A DNA stretch of 64,000 nt from Zantedeschia hybrid cultivar (Eukaryota; Streptophyta; Magnoliopsida; Alismatales; Araceae), in the NCBI GenBank assembly GCA_030544215.1, contig JARZZO010000006.1, forward strand, positions 51,312,501-51,376,500, read 5' to 3'. This document shows positions 11,257-24,530 of the stretch, in pieces; position 1 is the stretch's first letter; every line of letters starts with the position of its first letter. The notes under the pieces are model-generated. The model did not search any database. It was not told the DNA's origin and was given only the letters and a program-made list of their open reading frames with translations. A program made the translations under genes and the position numbers.

Positions 11257-11744
11257 AAGTTCCACTGTTTCTCGTCCCGTTTCGGTCTCCGAAATTAATT
11301 TTTCTATGCTATATTCCATGCACTAGTTCGATTTTATTACTGGATCTATGTTCATATGATGAACACTGATTATTAAAATAATTAGATTATTTTTAATGCA
11401 ATTTTTCGAATTAATTTTGGGGTTTTCCTAGTTCTTCATTAGATGATGAACGATGGCTTTTGGGTGACTTCGTACTCGCTTCCCAAGCGTTGGGATGGCG
11501 AGACAAGACCTCGGATCCCCTGTAGATAGTCACCACTATCCACCGGTCACCAAGGCCACCGCCGAAGTGCCCTTGGAGGGCTCTAAAATCAAGTCCTAAA
11601 TCGGTTTTAAAACCTATAAAAACCAGATTTTTAGGGATTCTAGGGCTTGGTTTGTACCCTAACCGAAGACCATCGGTGGCCCTACCGGCGCTGGGCACGT
11701 CGCCGATGTCGGGGGCATCGCCGGCCGGGCCGGGCGACGCCGGG
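11257..11744 (+). other. Leader remnant of A-II
   Basis: Noncoding leader, homologous to 51019-51500 of A-IV and, inverted, to 33522-34060 of A-III. It ends in a very GC-rich block (GCCGGCCGGGCCGGGCGACG). The last 35 bp of this leader lie at 13754-13788, after the solo LTR. The remaining ~2.3 kb of leader seen in A-IV are deleted. Confidence 0.75.
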
Positions 11745-13753
11745 TGTAAGGATTGAGGTTTCGGATCTGGTTATCGGGTCAGTTTCGGACTCGGATCCCT
11801 GAGCAATGTGGATACATTTTAGGCTGTGCCACGTGGGCTGGCCTTGGGGCGCGAGAGTACGGCCCCGGTCATATCGTTTGAATGGCGTCTTGGATGGACG
11901 ACGCCATTTAGAGTACAACTCTGGGTTGTCAGTGTACGGCCCGGTCTTGTCGTTTGAATGACGTCGGGCTTGCACGACGCATTTTACCAAACTTCTGTTT
12001 GACCCCACGAACCCTCCTCCTTTCCCTCATTCTCTCCTTCCTCTTCTCTCTCCTCTCCTCCCTCCGGCGAACCGACGAACCCTTTCCCCCTCTCCTTGCT
12101 TTCCTCCGTTCATTCCATCTCTCCCTCCACTCCATCAACCTCCTAACTCCCACCACTACCACCACCATCTCCTCCGCGGCGTTTTTCTCTCCGGACGGTG
12201 GCCGACGTCCTGGTGGAGTAACGACGTCCACGGCGGTACCGGCGGCGGCGTGTGGCGAAGTGGGTTGGCGGCTTGGAGCTAGAAGGAGTTCGAGTAACTG
12301 GTAGGGTGACGATCCCTGTTGTATTTCGTTTAAAAATCATGTTTTTCTCGCTTTGGAGCATGTTTAGGGGTTTTTCTTGCGGTGAAAATATAAAATGCAT
12401 GTAATGAGAAATTGGGTGTTTTAATGGGTATCTACGTTCTTCTCCTCCTTCTCCACTTTGTTCGTATTTTTACACGATTTGGGGGAGGAAATTCCACCCC
12501 GTTGGTTGGGGGAAGGCAGAGGGAGAACTTGTCTGTGAAGGTTGAATGGCGTCGGGGGACAGCGACGCCTTTTAGAAAGGCGGCTTCCACCCACGACACT
12601 ATTTGACCCAGATAACAGACTCTATCTCTGGAAGTGAATGGCGTCCAGGGACAGCGACGCCATTTTAATCGCGTCCTCCGTGAACGACGCCTTTTAGGCC
12701 AATTTTTCCATTGAACCAGTTTAGAGGTCTTGAATGACGTTGGCCTTGGCGGACACGATTCAAGCCAGAATTCCATTAATCCATGCAATTAACACATGTT
12801 TACACTGTTAGAGAGTTTAGTTAATTGCATGTGTAGAAATGTACTCGATGACATTGGATTCTATGTGATCGGATTGCACCGTGTTGTGTTTTGTGCAATC
12901 GTGGGCCTAGAGTGACAGTTGTTAGCGCTTAGGCACCCTGTGTCGGTGTGGGATTGACACGGCGCCGGTGTGGGAGTGGCGGGGCGACGCTTAGAGAGAG
13001 GGTCACCTGGTGTACCCTGGGGTATAGCTAGTACCGGTGTGGGAGTGGTATATTCGGAGTGTCACTCGTGCTGGGGGAAGCAGAAACCACCTGGAGCCTG
13101 TCGGGCCGGAGTAGCCAGCGCGCTATCCGAGAGGTTGCTGTTTGGTCTCAGCGGGTCAGTGTTTTCCATGTTCGGCCATGCGACTTGTGTGTTTCACCGA
13201 GACGCGGGTTGTGGACTTGTGACGAAGTGGTTTTTTAGAATTGTGCATGTTACCGTTTGAATGCATGCGTTTCATAACGAAATCGGAAAATGTATTTACT
13301 GCTTAAATTGTCTATATTTGTGTTGTGATACTTGTGGGTGCGTGAGTGGGCGGTGGGGATCGAAGGATCCCTACTGAGTCTTTTCGATGAGACTCACTCC
13401 TGCGGTTTTCAGGTGAGGGTTCCAGGCAGGCGTAGCGAGTAGAGTGTTGCTTTGGGTCGCGCGCCAGCAGCCGTTGTTCCGGGGTATGCCCCGATGTAGT
13501 TGTCATTTTATTTTTTGGCCTGTATGCTTAATTATTTCTTTTCAGTTGGAGTATGTAATTATTTGCTGAGTCGAGTTGCATTGTAATAATTTTTAATTCT
13601 TGTACTTCCTTTTCAATTCAATGCGATGTGAATGTTTAGCTTAGTTTATTATTTATTTTCCAGACTTATCTAGATCTTGGTTTGGCTCCAAATTAATGAT
13701 TCGGTACCCATTTAGTAATCGGATCCTCGATTGTAGGGTGGCGGGTCGTTACA
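11745..13753 (+). repeat. Solo chromovirus LTR (C-like) in the A-II leader
   Basis: It starts TGTAAGGATTGAGG and ends GGGTCGTTACA, the same termini as the LTR-C copies at 56019-58750 and 60324-63055 (inverted there). It is 2009 bp and flanked by CCGGG (11740-11744) and CAGGG (13754-13758), a one-mismatch 5-bp duplication. No internal sequence is attached, so recombination between its two LTRs is likely. It carries at least five of the GCGTC/GACGC palindromes found in LTR-C (11878-11911, 11953-11988, 12541-12580, 12634-12700, 12729-12766). Confidence 0.88.
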
Positions 13754-13788
13754 CAGGGGGGCCGGCCGGCGGCGGCGGCGGTAGCTGC

Positions 13789-14294
13789 TGTTAGTTTAGG
13801 TGGCCTACAAGCCAATCTAACAATGTAAATCTCGTTCATTATTAATAAAATGGCATAATATTCATTATGTGTAAATCGCGTTAATTATCGTTTCATAATG
13901 AAGTCCGTGAATATGTGCTATGGTGATCAGATTATGATGAGATCATACTAATGAGACTGATCACTTAAACACACATATTCTTAATCGTTCCTAGTCGAAG
14001 GATATCCGAGAAGGACATCGGATATACGGTTAGACTAGTACAGATTACTCTTGCTCATATGATGAGGATGACTGGTCTCATAAGTCATTTGTGTGGAGAC
14101 ACTAAGGCAAATCTGTAGGTACTCATTGGAGAATGAGTTCACTGAACTGATCCGACTGAATCGCTAGATGGTATTGTACCTCACTGTCAACCAGCTTGAT
14201 TCTATTGTCGCAGTTGCGTGGATGGTCCTCGGACCTGAGACACCAAGGACACCTTGGCGGTGGACTTCTGTACTTTGACCTCACTGTCAACCAG
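13789..14294 (+). repeat. LTR-A fragment, first part of a chimeric 3' LTR
   Basis: The first ~490 bp of LTR-A (TGTTAGTTTAGG ... CTGTACTTTGACC) abut the deleted leader at 13788 with no polypurine tract. The piece ends with CCTCACTGTCAACCAG, which repeats the sequence at 14179-14194 and is joined to the next LTR copy. Confidence 0.85.
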
Positions 14295-15806
14295 TTTTAG
14301 GTGGCCTACAAGCTAATCTGACTATGTACATTTCGTTCATTTAGTAATATAATGGCATAATATTCATTATCTGTAAATCGCATTAATTATAGTCTCATAA
14401 TGAAGTCCATGGATATGTGCTATAGTGATCAGATTATGATGAGATCATACTAATGAGACTGATCACTTAAGCACACATATTCTTAATCGTTCCTAGTCGA
14501 AGGATATCCGAGAACGACATCGAATATCCGGTTTGACTAGTACAGATTACTCCTGCTCATATGATGAGAGTGACTGATCTCATAAGTCACTTGTGTGGAG
14601 ACACTAAGGCAAATCTGTAGGTGCTCATTGGAGAATGAGTTCACTGAACTGATCCGACTGAATCGCTAGATGGTATTGTACCACGCTGTCAACCAGCTTG
14701 ATTCTATTGTCGCAGTTGCGTGGATGGTCCTCGGACCTGAGACACCAAGGACACCTTGTTGGTGGACTTCTGTGCTTTGACCTTGGTTTACAAATCTCTA
14801 ACCACGGGATTCTAAAACGCCAAGGATTGGGTACAGCAGAATACCGTCGAAGGGAATTGTGTGTCAATAAGGAATCATTTGCTCTCGGTACTTAGAGAGA
14901 GAATGTTTTAGGAAGGATGCGCAGAAGTCCCTGGCCAGGGCGGATGATAATATTGGGAAAGGATTTTTCCGATATTCATCAGCGGCATCCGATCCAAGTG
15001 AGTCGACCAGTTAGGGTTTGACAGCACGCCATACCCTGAAGGACTATGTCCACGCGGTAACTGTCGGCGGAAAGGTTCCAAGAGTTGGTTACTTAACCCC
15101 GATACCTTCCGGATTCACGCGGTGTTGCTTGACACCCAACGTGATCGGAGGCCAAATCGAATTCAATGTGCGACATCAATTCGATTGATTAATTAATTAA
15201 TAAAGGGTTATTAATTGATTAATAAAGCCAGTAAGGGGTTATTGGGCTATTAACCAGACTGGTAATTTGGCCTAGAGGGTCACATGCAAATGATTCTCAA
15301 GGCGATGGATAAATAAGTGGGTTTTATACAAACCGGGGGTTTTTATGAAAAACCGTGCGGTTAGTATAAAATATAGCGAACAGGCTGAGCAGGCCAAGCT
15401 GCTGCTAACCCTAGCCGCCCCTCCTCTGTTTCTCTCTCTCTCTAGCGTCCCAGACAGATCCAGATCTGCTCCGCCGCTTCTCTGACTCCCGTTCGACGGG
15501 AAATCGTCCGCGCATTGCGGCGATCGTTACGGCATCCTGCAGAGGTTTTGTGGGCTGCGAAGAACGAGGAACGTGAGGATATCCATTGCGAGGTGGATCG
15601 TGTGGACTTCGCTAGTGGCCGGGCGCTTGCGCGGCTTGCGGTGTCGCACCGACGGAACAGAACGGTTGCGGATTTGAATCTGCACACGGTGAGAATCGAT
15701 TATCCGATAATCTGGTTTTTTTCAATTTTCGAAATGGGAACGAATCTCCTTTTTTTATTTTATTTCCGCTGCGCGGAAGATCTGGAGAAACCCGAGAACC
15801 CCAACA
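14295..15806 (+). repeat. LTR-A, 3' end of A-II
   Basis: A second LTR copy lacks only its first few bases (it begins TTTTAGGTGGCC) and runs to CCCAACA, followed by target duplication TAAGG. Compared with other copies a short stretch around 15037 is missing (ACCCTGA joins AGGACTATG). The U5 frame is open to a donor-like site with GT at 15689-15690. Confidence 0.9.
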
Positions 15807-15811
15807 TAAGG

Positions 15812-18185
15812 GGTAGCTAGCTTGTGATTAATTCCATATTTCTTAAGCAAAGATGAAAATTGGGAATTCGTAAAATGCGTGCCCCTTTCACTTATGATAG
15901 CTTTAGGCCACCCGAATCATGAAAATATGTTTTTCTGGACAAATTTCATGACCACTTTATGATCATTGGTTCGGGTGGCTACTACTTCAATCCACTTAGA
16001 GACACAATCTACTGCCACTAAGATATATATTCATGTCCAAAAGAAGGTGGAATGGTCCCATAAAGTCTATTCCCCAAACATCAAAGACTTCAACCACTAG
16101 AATTGCGTTGAGTGGCATCATGTCCCTTTTTGCCATATTATCTACAGCTTGACATATAAGGCAAGTTCTGTTGAACTCATGGGAATCTTTAAAGAGTGTG
16201 GGCCAGTAAAAACCACTTTGCAGGACCTTGGTGGCAGTTTTCTTCTCTGAGAAATAGCCCCCACAAGAAAGATTGTGGAAGAAATTCAGCATACTCTGTT
16301 GTTCTTCGTGAGGGACACATCATCGGATGATTTGATCGGGACAAAATTTGAATAGTTCAGGATCTTCCCAGAAGTAATACTTCTCTTGGGAAAAGAATCG
16401 GACCTTCTCACTTTTGGTCCATACTACCGAAAGCTGATTGGCCACCTTGTAGTTGATAGTATGAGCATACCAAGATGCAACGGTGTGAGAAATGGCCAAG
16501 AGATGCTCATCAGGGAATGAAATATGTCATTGGTTCACTCGCATAAATGAGAATTCGGGATAGGTGGTCAGCTACCACATTCTCAGAGTCCTTTTTATCC
16601 GGAATTTCTAAATCAAATTCTTGAAGGAGTAAGATCCATCTGATGGGTCTAGGCTTTGCATCCTTCTTGGTCAACAGGTATTTCAGAGCTAAGTGATCAG
16701 AATAAATTATGACTTTTGCCGCTAAAAGATAAGATCAAAATTTGTCTAGGGCAAAACCACAACCAATAACTCCTTTTCCGTGGTGGTATAATTCATTTGG
16801 GCATCTGAACGGGTGCAACTTGCATAATAGATCACTATGAGACACTTGTTGATCCGTTGTCCCAACACCGCACCGATAGCATAGTTAGAGGCATCACATA
16901 TGATCTCGAAAGGTAGAGACCAATCAGGAGATTGAAGAATCGGAGCTTTGGTCAAAGCTTCTTTCAAAGAATTGAATGCCTTTATGCATGGTTCATCTAG
17001 GTGGAATGGGACATCTTTAGTTAGGAGAAGAGTTAGAGGTCAGGCAATTTGGGAGAAATTTTGTATGAACCGGCGATAGAAATCGGTATGGCCAAGAAAT
17101 GAACGGATTTGTCTGATAGAGGTGGGAGGAGGAAGATTAGATATGAGATCAATCTTAGCTTTATCTATCTCTATCCCCCTTTTAGATCTAATGTAGCCTA
17201 GAACAATGCCCTCCCGAGCCGTTAAATTGCTCTTCTTCCAGCTAAGTATCAGATTGATTTCTATACATCGAGTTAGTACCTGTTTCAGATTTTCTAGGCA
17301 ATTTTCAAAAGTCCCTAAAGATCCAAAAATCATTCATAAAAACTTCCAGGAACTCTCCCACCATATCGAAGAATACAGCCATCATGCACTGTTGAAAAGT
17401 GGCAGGTGCATTGCATAGTCCGAATGGTATTCTCCTGAAAGCAAATGTACCATAAGGGCATGCAAAGGTGGTCTTTTCTTGATCTTCCAGGTAAATAGCC
17501 ACTTGATTATACTCGGAGTACCAATCTAAGAAGCAGAAAAAATTTTGGCGTGATAACTTTTCCAGAATCTGATCCATGAACGGGAGTGGAAAGTGGTCCT
17601 TCTTAGTCATGATATTAAGTTTTTTGTAATCAATACACACTCTCCATCCCGTGGTGAGCCTAGTGGGTACCTCTTCCTCATGATCACTCTTAACAACCGC
17701 CAATCCGGCCTTCTTGGGTACCACTTAGTTGGGCTGACCCATTTGTTGTCCGATATGGGGTAAATGATACCCGCATCAAGTCATTTCACAACCTCTTTCT
17801 TTACCACATCTTTCATATTTGGAATAAGCCGCCTTTGCATTTCCTAACTTAGTTTGGAATTTTCTTCCATGTAGATATAATGCATGCAAATGGACGGACT
17901 AATTCCCTTCAAATCTGCCATTGACCACCCAATGGCACCCTTATAGACTTTAAGGACCTCGATTAGTTGGGCCTCTTGTGGTGAGGTGAGATTTGCCGCG
18001 ATGATAACCGGAAGAGTTTGATCGGGGCCTAAAAAGCCATACTTGAGAGACTCGGGTAATGGCTTGAGTTCGAGTGCAGGAATGTCCTCTAAAGATGGCA
18101 GAGTGGGCTCAGACTGTAAGGCTGACAAAGGTTCCACTTTGGGCCAAGATGTTAATAGGTTTAGAGAATCCTTTAGAGCATTGGC
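15812..18185 (-). pseudogene. D pol: RT, RNase H and integrase N-terminal part
   Basis: Read from 18137 down. The segment before RT has LKYGFLGPDQTLPVIIA and IGWSMADLKGISPS, typical of Athila/Tat RT entry. RT (17724-17040) has VCIDYKKLN, FLDWYSEYNQ, FGLCNAPATFQ, and a catalytic loop reading FMND where family members have FMDD/YMDD, so one catalytic Asp is changed. RNase H (16967-16746) has FEIICDASNYAIGAVL. Integrase has a zinc-finger region (CLICQ near 16150) and the first catalytic Asp in WGIDFMGP (16060); the second lies in a motif reading ISERGTHF, where Asp is expected instead of Glu. Many stops and frameshifts. A-III is inserted at its right edge, A-II at its left. Confidence 0.88.
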
Positions 18186-19737
18186 TGTTGGGTTTTCTTG
18201 GGTTTCTCCGGATCGCTCACGCAGCGAAAAATAAAAAATAAAACAGCGATCCGTTCCCGTTTCGAAGAACTAAAACTACGATTATCGGATAATCGATTCT
18301 CACCGTGTGCGGATCCGAATCCGCAACCGTTCGGTTCTGTCGGTGCGACACCGCAAGCCACGCAAGTGCCCGGCCTCTAGCGAAGTCCACGCGATCCTCC
18401 TCGCGATGGATATCCTCACGTTCCTCGTTCTTCGCAGCCCACGAAACCTCCGCGGGTCGCCGCAATGATCGCCGGAACGCGCGGACGATTTCCCGTCGAA
18501 CGGGATTCGGAGAAGCGGCGAAACAGATCTGGATTTGTCTGGACGCCAGAGAGAGAGAGAAACTAAGGAGGGGAGGCTAGGGTTAGCAGCAGCTTATCCT
18601 GCTCAGCCCGTTCGCTATGTTTTATACTAACTGCACGATTTTTCATAAAAACCCCCGATTTATATAAAACCCACTTATTTATCCATCACCTTGAGAATCG
18701 TGCATGTGACCCTCTAGGCCCAAGTACCAGTCCAGTTAATGGCCCAACAAGCCCAGTGACTCCTTACTGGCTTTATTAATCAATTAATAACCCTTTATTA
18801 ATTAATTAATCAATCGAATTGATGTCGCACAGCGAATTTGACCGGGCCTCCGATCACGTTGGGTGCCAAGCAACACCGCGTGAACCCGGAAGGTATTTGG
18901 GGTTAAGTAACCCACTCTTGGAACCTTTCTGCCGACAGTTGCCGCGTGGATATAATCCTTCATTCGTACAATGCTCTCGAGTCAACTCAGGATATGGCGA
19001 GCTGTCAAACCCTAACCGGTCGACTCATATGGATTGGATGCCGCTGATGAATATCGGAAAACTCCTTTCCCAATATTATCATCCGCCCTGGCCAGGGACT
19101 TTCGCGCATCCTTCCTAGAGCATTCTCTCTCTAAGTACCGAGAGCGAATGGTTCCTTATTGACACACAATTCCCTTCGACGGTATTCCGCTGTACCCAAT
19201 CCTTGGCGTATTAGAATCCCGTGGCTAGAGATTCGTAAACCAAGGTCAAAGCACAGAAGTCCACTGACAAGGTGTCCTTGGTGTCTCAGGTCCGAGGACC
19301 ATCCACGCAACTGCGACAATAGAATCAAGCTGGTTGACAGTGAGGTACAATACCATCCAGCGATTCAGTCGGATCAGTTCAGTGAACTCATTCTCCAATG
19401 AGCACCTACAGATTCGCCTTAGTGTCTCCACACAAGTGACTTATGAGATCAGTCACCCTCATCATATGAGCAGGAGTAATCTGTACTAGTCTAACTGGAT
19501 ATCCGATGTCCTTCTCGGATATCCTCCGACTAGGAACAATTAAGAATATGTGTGTTTAAGTGATCAATCTCATTAGTATGATCTCATCATAATCTGATCA
19601 CTATAGCACATATTCACGGACTTCATTATGAAACGAGAATTAATGCGATTTACACATAATGAATATTATGCCATTATATTAATAAATGAACGAGATTTAC
19701 ATAGTCAGATTGGCTTGTAGGCCACCTAAAACTAACA
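18186..19737 (-). repeat. LTR-A, 3' LTR of A-III
   Basis: 1552 bp, minus orientation: starts (minus) TGTTAGTTTTAGGTGG at 19737 and ends CCCAACA at 18186. It pairs with 34076-35629 (1554 bp) at high similarity. Confidence 0.93.
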
Positions 19738-19751
19738 ATCTCCCACTTGGA
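19738..19751 (-). promoter_or_regulatory. Polypurine tract of A-III
   Basis: The minus strand reads TCCAAGTGGGAGAT directly before the 3' LTR, identical to the tract of A-I. Confidence 0.9.
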
Positions 19752-19757
19752 CTAAAG

Positions 19758-22700
19758 TCAATCACCTTTATACAATAAGCCTATAGACTCTAGGTGACGC
19801 TCAAACACAATTTGAGCCAACGGCTTCATCAGTGGATCTGCTACATTGTCGACGGATGGAACTCTTTCCACTACTACATCTCCTCTGGATATGATCTCTC
19901 TGATAAGATGAAAGCGCCTCAGAGTATGCTTCGATTTCTGATGAGACCGCGGCTCTTTCGCTTGCGCAATTGCTCCATTGTTGTCGCACAATAGTGGAAC
20001 AGGCTCAGAGATACTGGGAACTACGTCGAGGTCGGTGATGAATTTCTTCAACCACACTGCTTCCTTGGCGGCTTCAGCTGCAGCGATGTACACAGCTTCA
20101 GTCGTCGAATCTGCAGTGGTTACTTGCTTGGAACTCTTCCAGCACACTGCGCCTCCGTTCAAAGTAAACACGAATCCAGATGTAGACTTGCTATCATCTG
20201 GATCTGACTGGAAACTCGAGTTAGTAAAGCCTCGCAGTTTCAAGTCACCTCCTCCATAGACAAGAAACATATCCTTAGTTGTTCTCAAGTACTTAAGGAT
20301 ACATTTCACTGCCTTCCAGTGCTCTTCACCTGGATCAGCCTGAAATCTGCTCGTAACACTTAGAGCAAATGCAACATCAGACCGTGTACATAGCATGGCA
20401 TATATGATAGATCCTATGGCAGAGGCATAGGGTATTCTATCCATGAATGCCCTCTCATCAGGGGTCTTAGGAGACTGCTCCTTTGAGAGAATAATTCCAT
20501 GTCTCATCGGTATGAGACCTCTCTTGGAATTTTCCATGCCAAACCTTTTGACTATGGTGTCTATGTACAAGGATTGGGTCATTCCAAGCATCCTCTTTGA
20601 TCAATCTCTATAGATCCGTATTCCTAATACGTAGGATGCTTCTCCCAAATCCTTCATGGAGAAATTTTTCGATAGCCAGATCATTACTGATGACATTATA
20701 GCTACATCATTCCCAATGAGTAGTATGTCATCTACGTAAAGAACTAGAAAAGTGACTGCACTCCCACTGGTCTTCTTGTACACACAAGGCTCATCTTCAT
20801 TCTTAATGAAGTCATAAGACTTGACAGCCTCGTTAAATCTTATGTTCCAGTTCCGGGAAGCCTGCTTCAGTCCATAAATAGACCTCTGAAGCTTGCACAC
20901 TTTATCTAAAGATTCTTTGGATGTGACACCTTCTGATTGTATCATATACACCTCTTCATAAAGGTTACAATTGAGGAAGGCAGTCTTTACATCCATCTGC
21001 CATATTTCATAATCAAAGTGTGCAGCAATGGCGAGCAGAACTCTGATCGACTTTATCATGGCAACTGGTGAGAAAGTCTCGTCATAGTCAATTCCTTGCC
21101 TTTGACGATATCCCTTTGCCACCAACCTTGCCTTATAAGTGTCGATCCGTCCATCAGCACCGATCTTTCTCTTAAAGATCCACTTGCAACCGATGGGTAT
21201 AATACCCTCGGGCAAGTCCTCCAAGTTCCAAACTTGGTTGGTGTACATGGACTGGATTTTTGAGTTCATGACTTCTCGCCATTTCCCGGCTTCTGGGCCT
21301 TCTATGGCCTCCTGGAAGGATTTTGGATCATCATCCTCATTATATTGTACCTTAGACTTACCTTCAGCAATATGTCCCACATATCGTTCGGGTAGTCTAG
21401 GTACTCTACCAGATCTACGAAGCTCATCTGTATGTACCTGAACAAATTCAGGAACTGATTTCTCATCTGATGATAATGCAGCTGTTTGGGGATCTTGAAC
21501 CTTTTCCAGTACTATTTTACTCCCACTGTTCTCCTGGAGAAGGTATTCCTCTTCTAGGAAGACAGCTTTCCTGGCGACAAACACCATTTGTTCACCAGGA
21601 TGGTAAAAATAATATCCAAAGGTTTCATTTGGATATCCCACAAACCTTCATTTATCAGTTCGTGATTCCAGCTTGTCTAGATCATGCCTCTTTACATGAG
21701 CAGGACAACCCCAGATTTTAACATATTTAAATTCTAGTTTCCTGCCTTTCCATATCTCATATAGAGTAGAGGCCATAGACTTGCTGGGTACTCTGTTCAG
21801 TAGGTATGCTGCTGACTCTAGAGCATACCCCCAGAGGGACACTAGTAATCATGAAAAGCTCATCATGGATCGCACCATGTCCAACAAGGTGCGATTCCTC
21901 CTTTCTGATACACCATTCATCTGTGGTGTATATGGAGGGGTCAGCTGAGAAAGGATACCATTATCCTTTAAGAATTGTGTGAAATTAGTACTCAAGTATT
22001 CTCCTCCTCGATCTGATCGAAGAGCTTTAATACTCTTTCCTAACTGCTTCTTAACCTCATTCTTGAACTCCTTGAACTTCTCAAATGCTTCCGACTTGTA
22101 CTTCTTTAAGTATACATAGCCGAATCTTGAGAAGTCATCGGTGAACGTGTAGAAGTAAGAAAAGCCACCTTTGGCTTGGGTGGACATAGGACCACATACA
22201 TCCGAATGTATTAGTTCCAGAATGTCCTTGGCACGTTCTCAATGTCCAGTAAATGGAGATTTGCCATCTTTCCCATAAGGCAGGATTCACATGTTGCAAA
22301 CGATTCGTAATCGAATGTAGTTAAGTAACCATGCTTATGCAACTTTTGCAACCTGCTTTCGCCAATGTGCCCAAGTCTACAATGCCACATGTAGGCCTGG
22401 TTCACACAATTCTTGTTCTTCTTAAGAGCATTATCAATCTGAAGATTGTAATAAGAAACATCTAATAGATATAGACCGTTGACTAAAGATGCTGAAGCTA
22501 TTGATTTATTACCATAATAAATCGAACAACTTCTATTCTCAATAGTCAACCTATATCCTATCTTGTCCAAACAAGATATTGATATGATGTTCTTTATTAT
22601 GCTAAGAACATAATAACAATCTTTTAATTGTAAGGTGTCTCCCGATGGAAGCTTGAGGTTTGCTGTCCCAACAGCAATCGCCGCAACTTTTGCGCCGTTT

Positions 22701-23170
22701 CCTAGCCTCAATTCCACCTCACCATGTCTCAGCTTCTGCTTACTTGTCAGCATCTGTGCATCATGACAGATATGAGAAGCACATCCGGTATCCAATACCC
22801 AAGATGTGGAATCTCTAACTGATAAGTTGATATCTATCATATAGATATCTGAAGCTTCAGACAGCTTCACCTTTCCATGAGCTTTATCATGAAGGAACTC
22901 CTTGCAGTTCCTTTTCCAGTGACCATACTACTTATAGTAGAAGCAGTCATCCTTCACTACTCTTTTGCCTTTGTCCTTCGATCTTTTATCGTTAGCTATC
23001 ATCTTTGCTTCAGGGGTATCCAATGCCGATTCAGCAGGAGGATCAGCTCCAGGGACAACGTTATCGTGCTCAGATCTAAAGACATTCTTCAGGTTTCTGA
23101 ACCAATCCGAGTATATCAGGTAAGTCAAAAGGGCATCAAGTATGCCACGGAGTGGGTTATTCGACAACAT
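19758..23170 (-). pseudogene. A-III gag-pol (protease, integrase, RT, RNase H)
   Basis: Copia order is clear. Gag starts at 23170 (NNPLRGILDA, SDWFRNLKNVF) but after ~60 codons jumps straight to the nucleocapsid basic region; the knuckle reads CFYYK, a stop, then GHWKRNC, so one Cys is Tyr. Protease active site VLDTGCASHIC (~22790) is intact. The integrase zinc finger has WHCRLGHIG and CESCLMGKM (~22480-22260), and the core runs from ~22200 (SDRGGEY, YTPQMNGVSERRNRTLLD). RT (21641-20601) has KWIFKRKIGADGRIDTYKAR, DVKTAFLN and the catalytic LYVDDILLIGND. RNase H (20591-19758) has the STTEAVYIAAAEAAKEAVW and ADPLMKPLAQ motifs. One stop near 20592 and a frameshift near 22205 separate otherwise open blocks. 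The acceptor-like TGTAG lies at 23181-23177. Confidence 0.92.
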
Positions 23171-23361
23171 AATTCCCTACAGGAGATAAGTAAAATCTAT
23201 TTAGCAGATGTTCAATTATTAAAATTTAAAACAAGACAATGTCTTTTGTTCAAGTTTAACTCCCACTAATTTTCGACGGACTGTATAACCCTCAGTTATA
23301 CAGAACGGGAGACGCCGACAGTCTCCTAATGGAGATCAAAATCTCAATGACTTGCACTACA

Positions 23362-23668
23362 GCCTTGTGGATAGCACAACAAACTGTAATACAATCAGAG
23401 AGCACCCAACTCATGGGACTTGCAACTCCTTGCAATATATGATCATGGCTTCGATCTCCAGAGATTTAATGGCCTTGTGGATAACACAACAAACCATTAG
23501 TCCTGGTCTAAGCTAACCATCATTACGCGACGAGCATAGATTTGCATGCAGCCCTTGTGGATAGCACAACAAAGCTACATGGTTCCTCTACCCCGATCTA
23601 TAGGCATCTAATGCCATAGCCACAGTTTCTCCTCTCAATTAAGCAGGCCTTGTGGATAGCACAACAAA
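23362..23668 (-). repeat. Four copies of a ~20-nt motif in the A-III leader
   Basis: In element sense the motif is TTGTTGTGCTATCCACAAGG. Plus-strand positions are 23362-23383, 23473-23494, 23551-23573 and 23647-23668, spaced 78-111 bp in otherwise unlike sequence. The same four-copy group stands in A-IV at 53426-53732. It lies 190-490 nt upstream of the gag ATG. Role unknown; an RNA structure, packaging or binding site is conceivable. Confidence 0.75.
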
Positions 23669-24530
23669 CTTGCCTAAAGTGATTCGAATTCTATGACTAT
23701 AACGATGGTGGACCACGCGATAAGTTCTTAACTACTCGCGTTACGGGTTAGAGTTTATCTAAGGGTATTTAAATAACTTTTATCTTGGTCTCTCCTAGGT
23801 GATAGTATATAAATATATCGTATATATTTACTAAATGCTATAACCTGCTTCGATTCATAATCAAAAGAAAACAATGCATCTCATACATGTCATTAGTGTG
23901 GTCATGGATAGCACAGTGGGTTGACTGGAGCCAACAGTCAAACGCACACACAATCTAACACAACAATTATATTAGATATCCTGCAAACACATAGGCAAAG
24001 GATCTTTATCTTTTCGCCTTCCTGGTTGCAGCTGTGGATCGTCCTCGCTCCTTCCTCGGTTTCCTCGATCATATTACAATAAATTCTAGAATTTACAGGT
24101 AAATTGAAGAAGGCCTTATGGCGAGTACAAGAGAGAGAGGGAGGTAGAAATACATCGGAGTATGATGGAGAGAGGTACGTAGACCTCTATTTATTAACAA
24201 TTAATAAACAATCATACATCCACGATCCACACAATCCATTCATCACATGAATAATAAATTAAGTGCATATCCATGACCACGGTGTGTTTTAAACATTCCA
24301 CACATGATTCAGCACATCACATGGCTAAAATAAATGAGTTTTCAAAATAAATAAGTTTTGGCTTTCAAAAAACTGGTATCCAATCAAAATTCGTATTTGA
24401 ATTTCGAAAAACTCATTTATTAACTTAACATGCAATTAAATCAAAATTTAAAAGCATTAAACACACATCACATGCGCATACACTCCAAATTAATAATTCC
24501 AGATTATTTCATGCAAATTAGAACAATTCT

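Larger units (their letters stand above)
9689..15806 (+). mobile_element. Copia element A-II, interior deleted, TSD TAAGG
   Basis: A complete insertion is bounded by TAAGG at 9684-9688 and 15807-15811. It has a 5' LTR (9689-11242), a PBS, about 540 bp of leader, then directly a rearranged 3' LTR (13789-15806). There is no gag, no pol and no polypurine tract. A solo chromovirus LTR (11745-13753) sits in the leader. It was inserted between the second and third catalytic residues of the D integrase. Confidence 0.9.

Noticed and set aside
23362..23668. Regularly spaced repeats, as in a CRISPR array
   Set aside because: Only four imperfect copies at uneven spacing, in a plant retrotransposon leader with homologous copies elsewhere.
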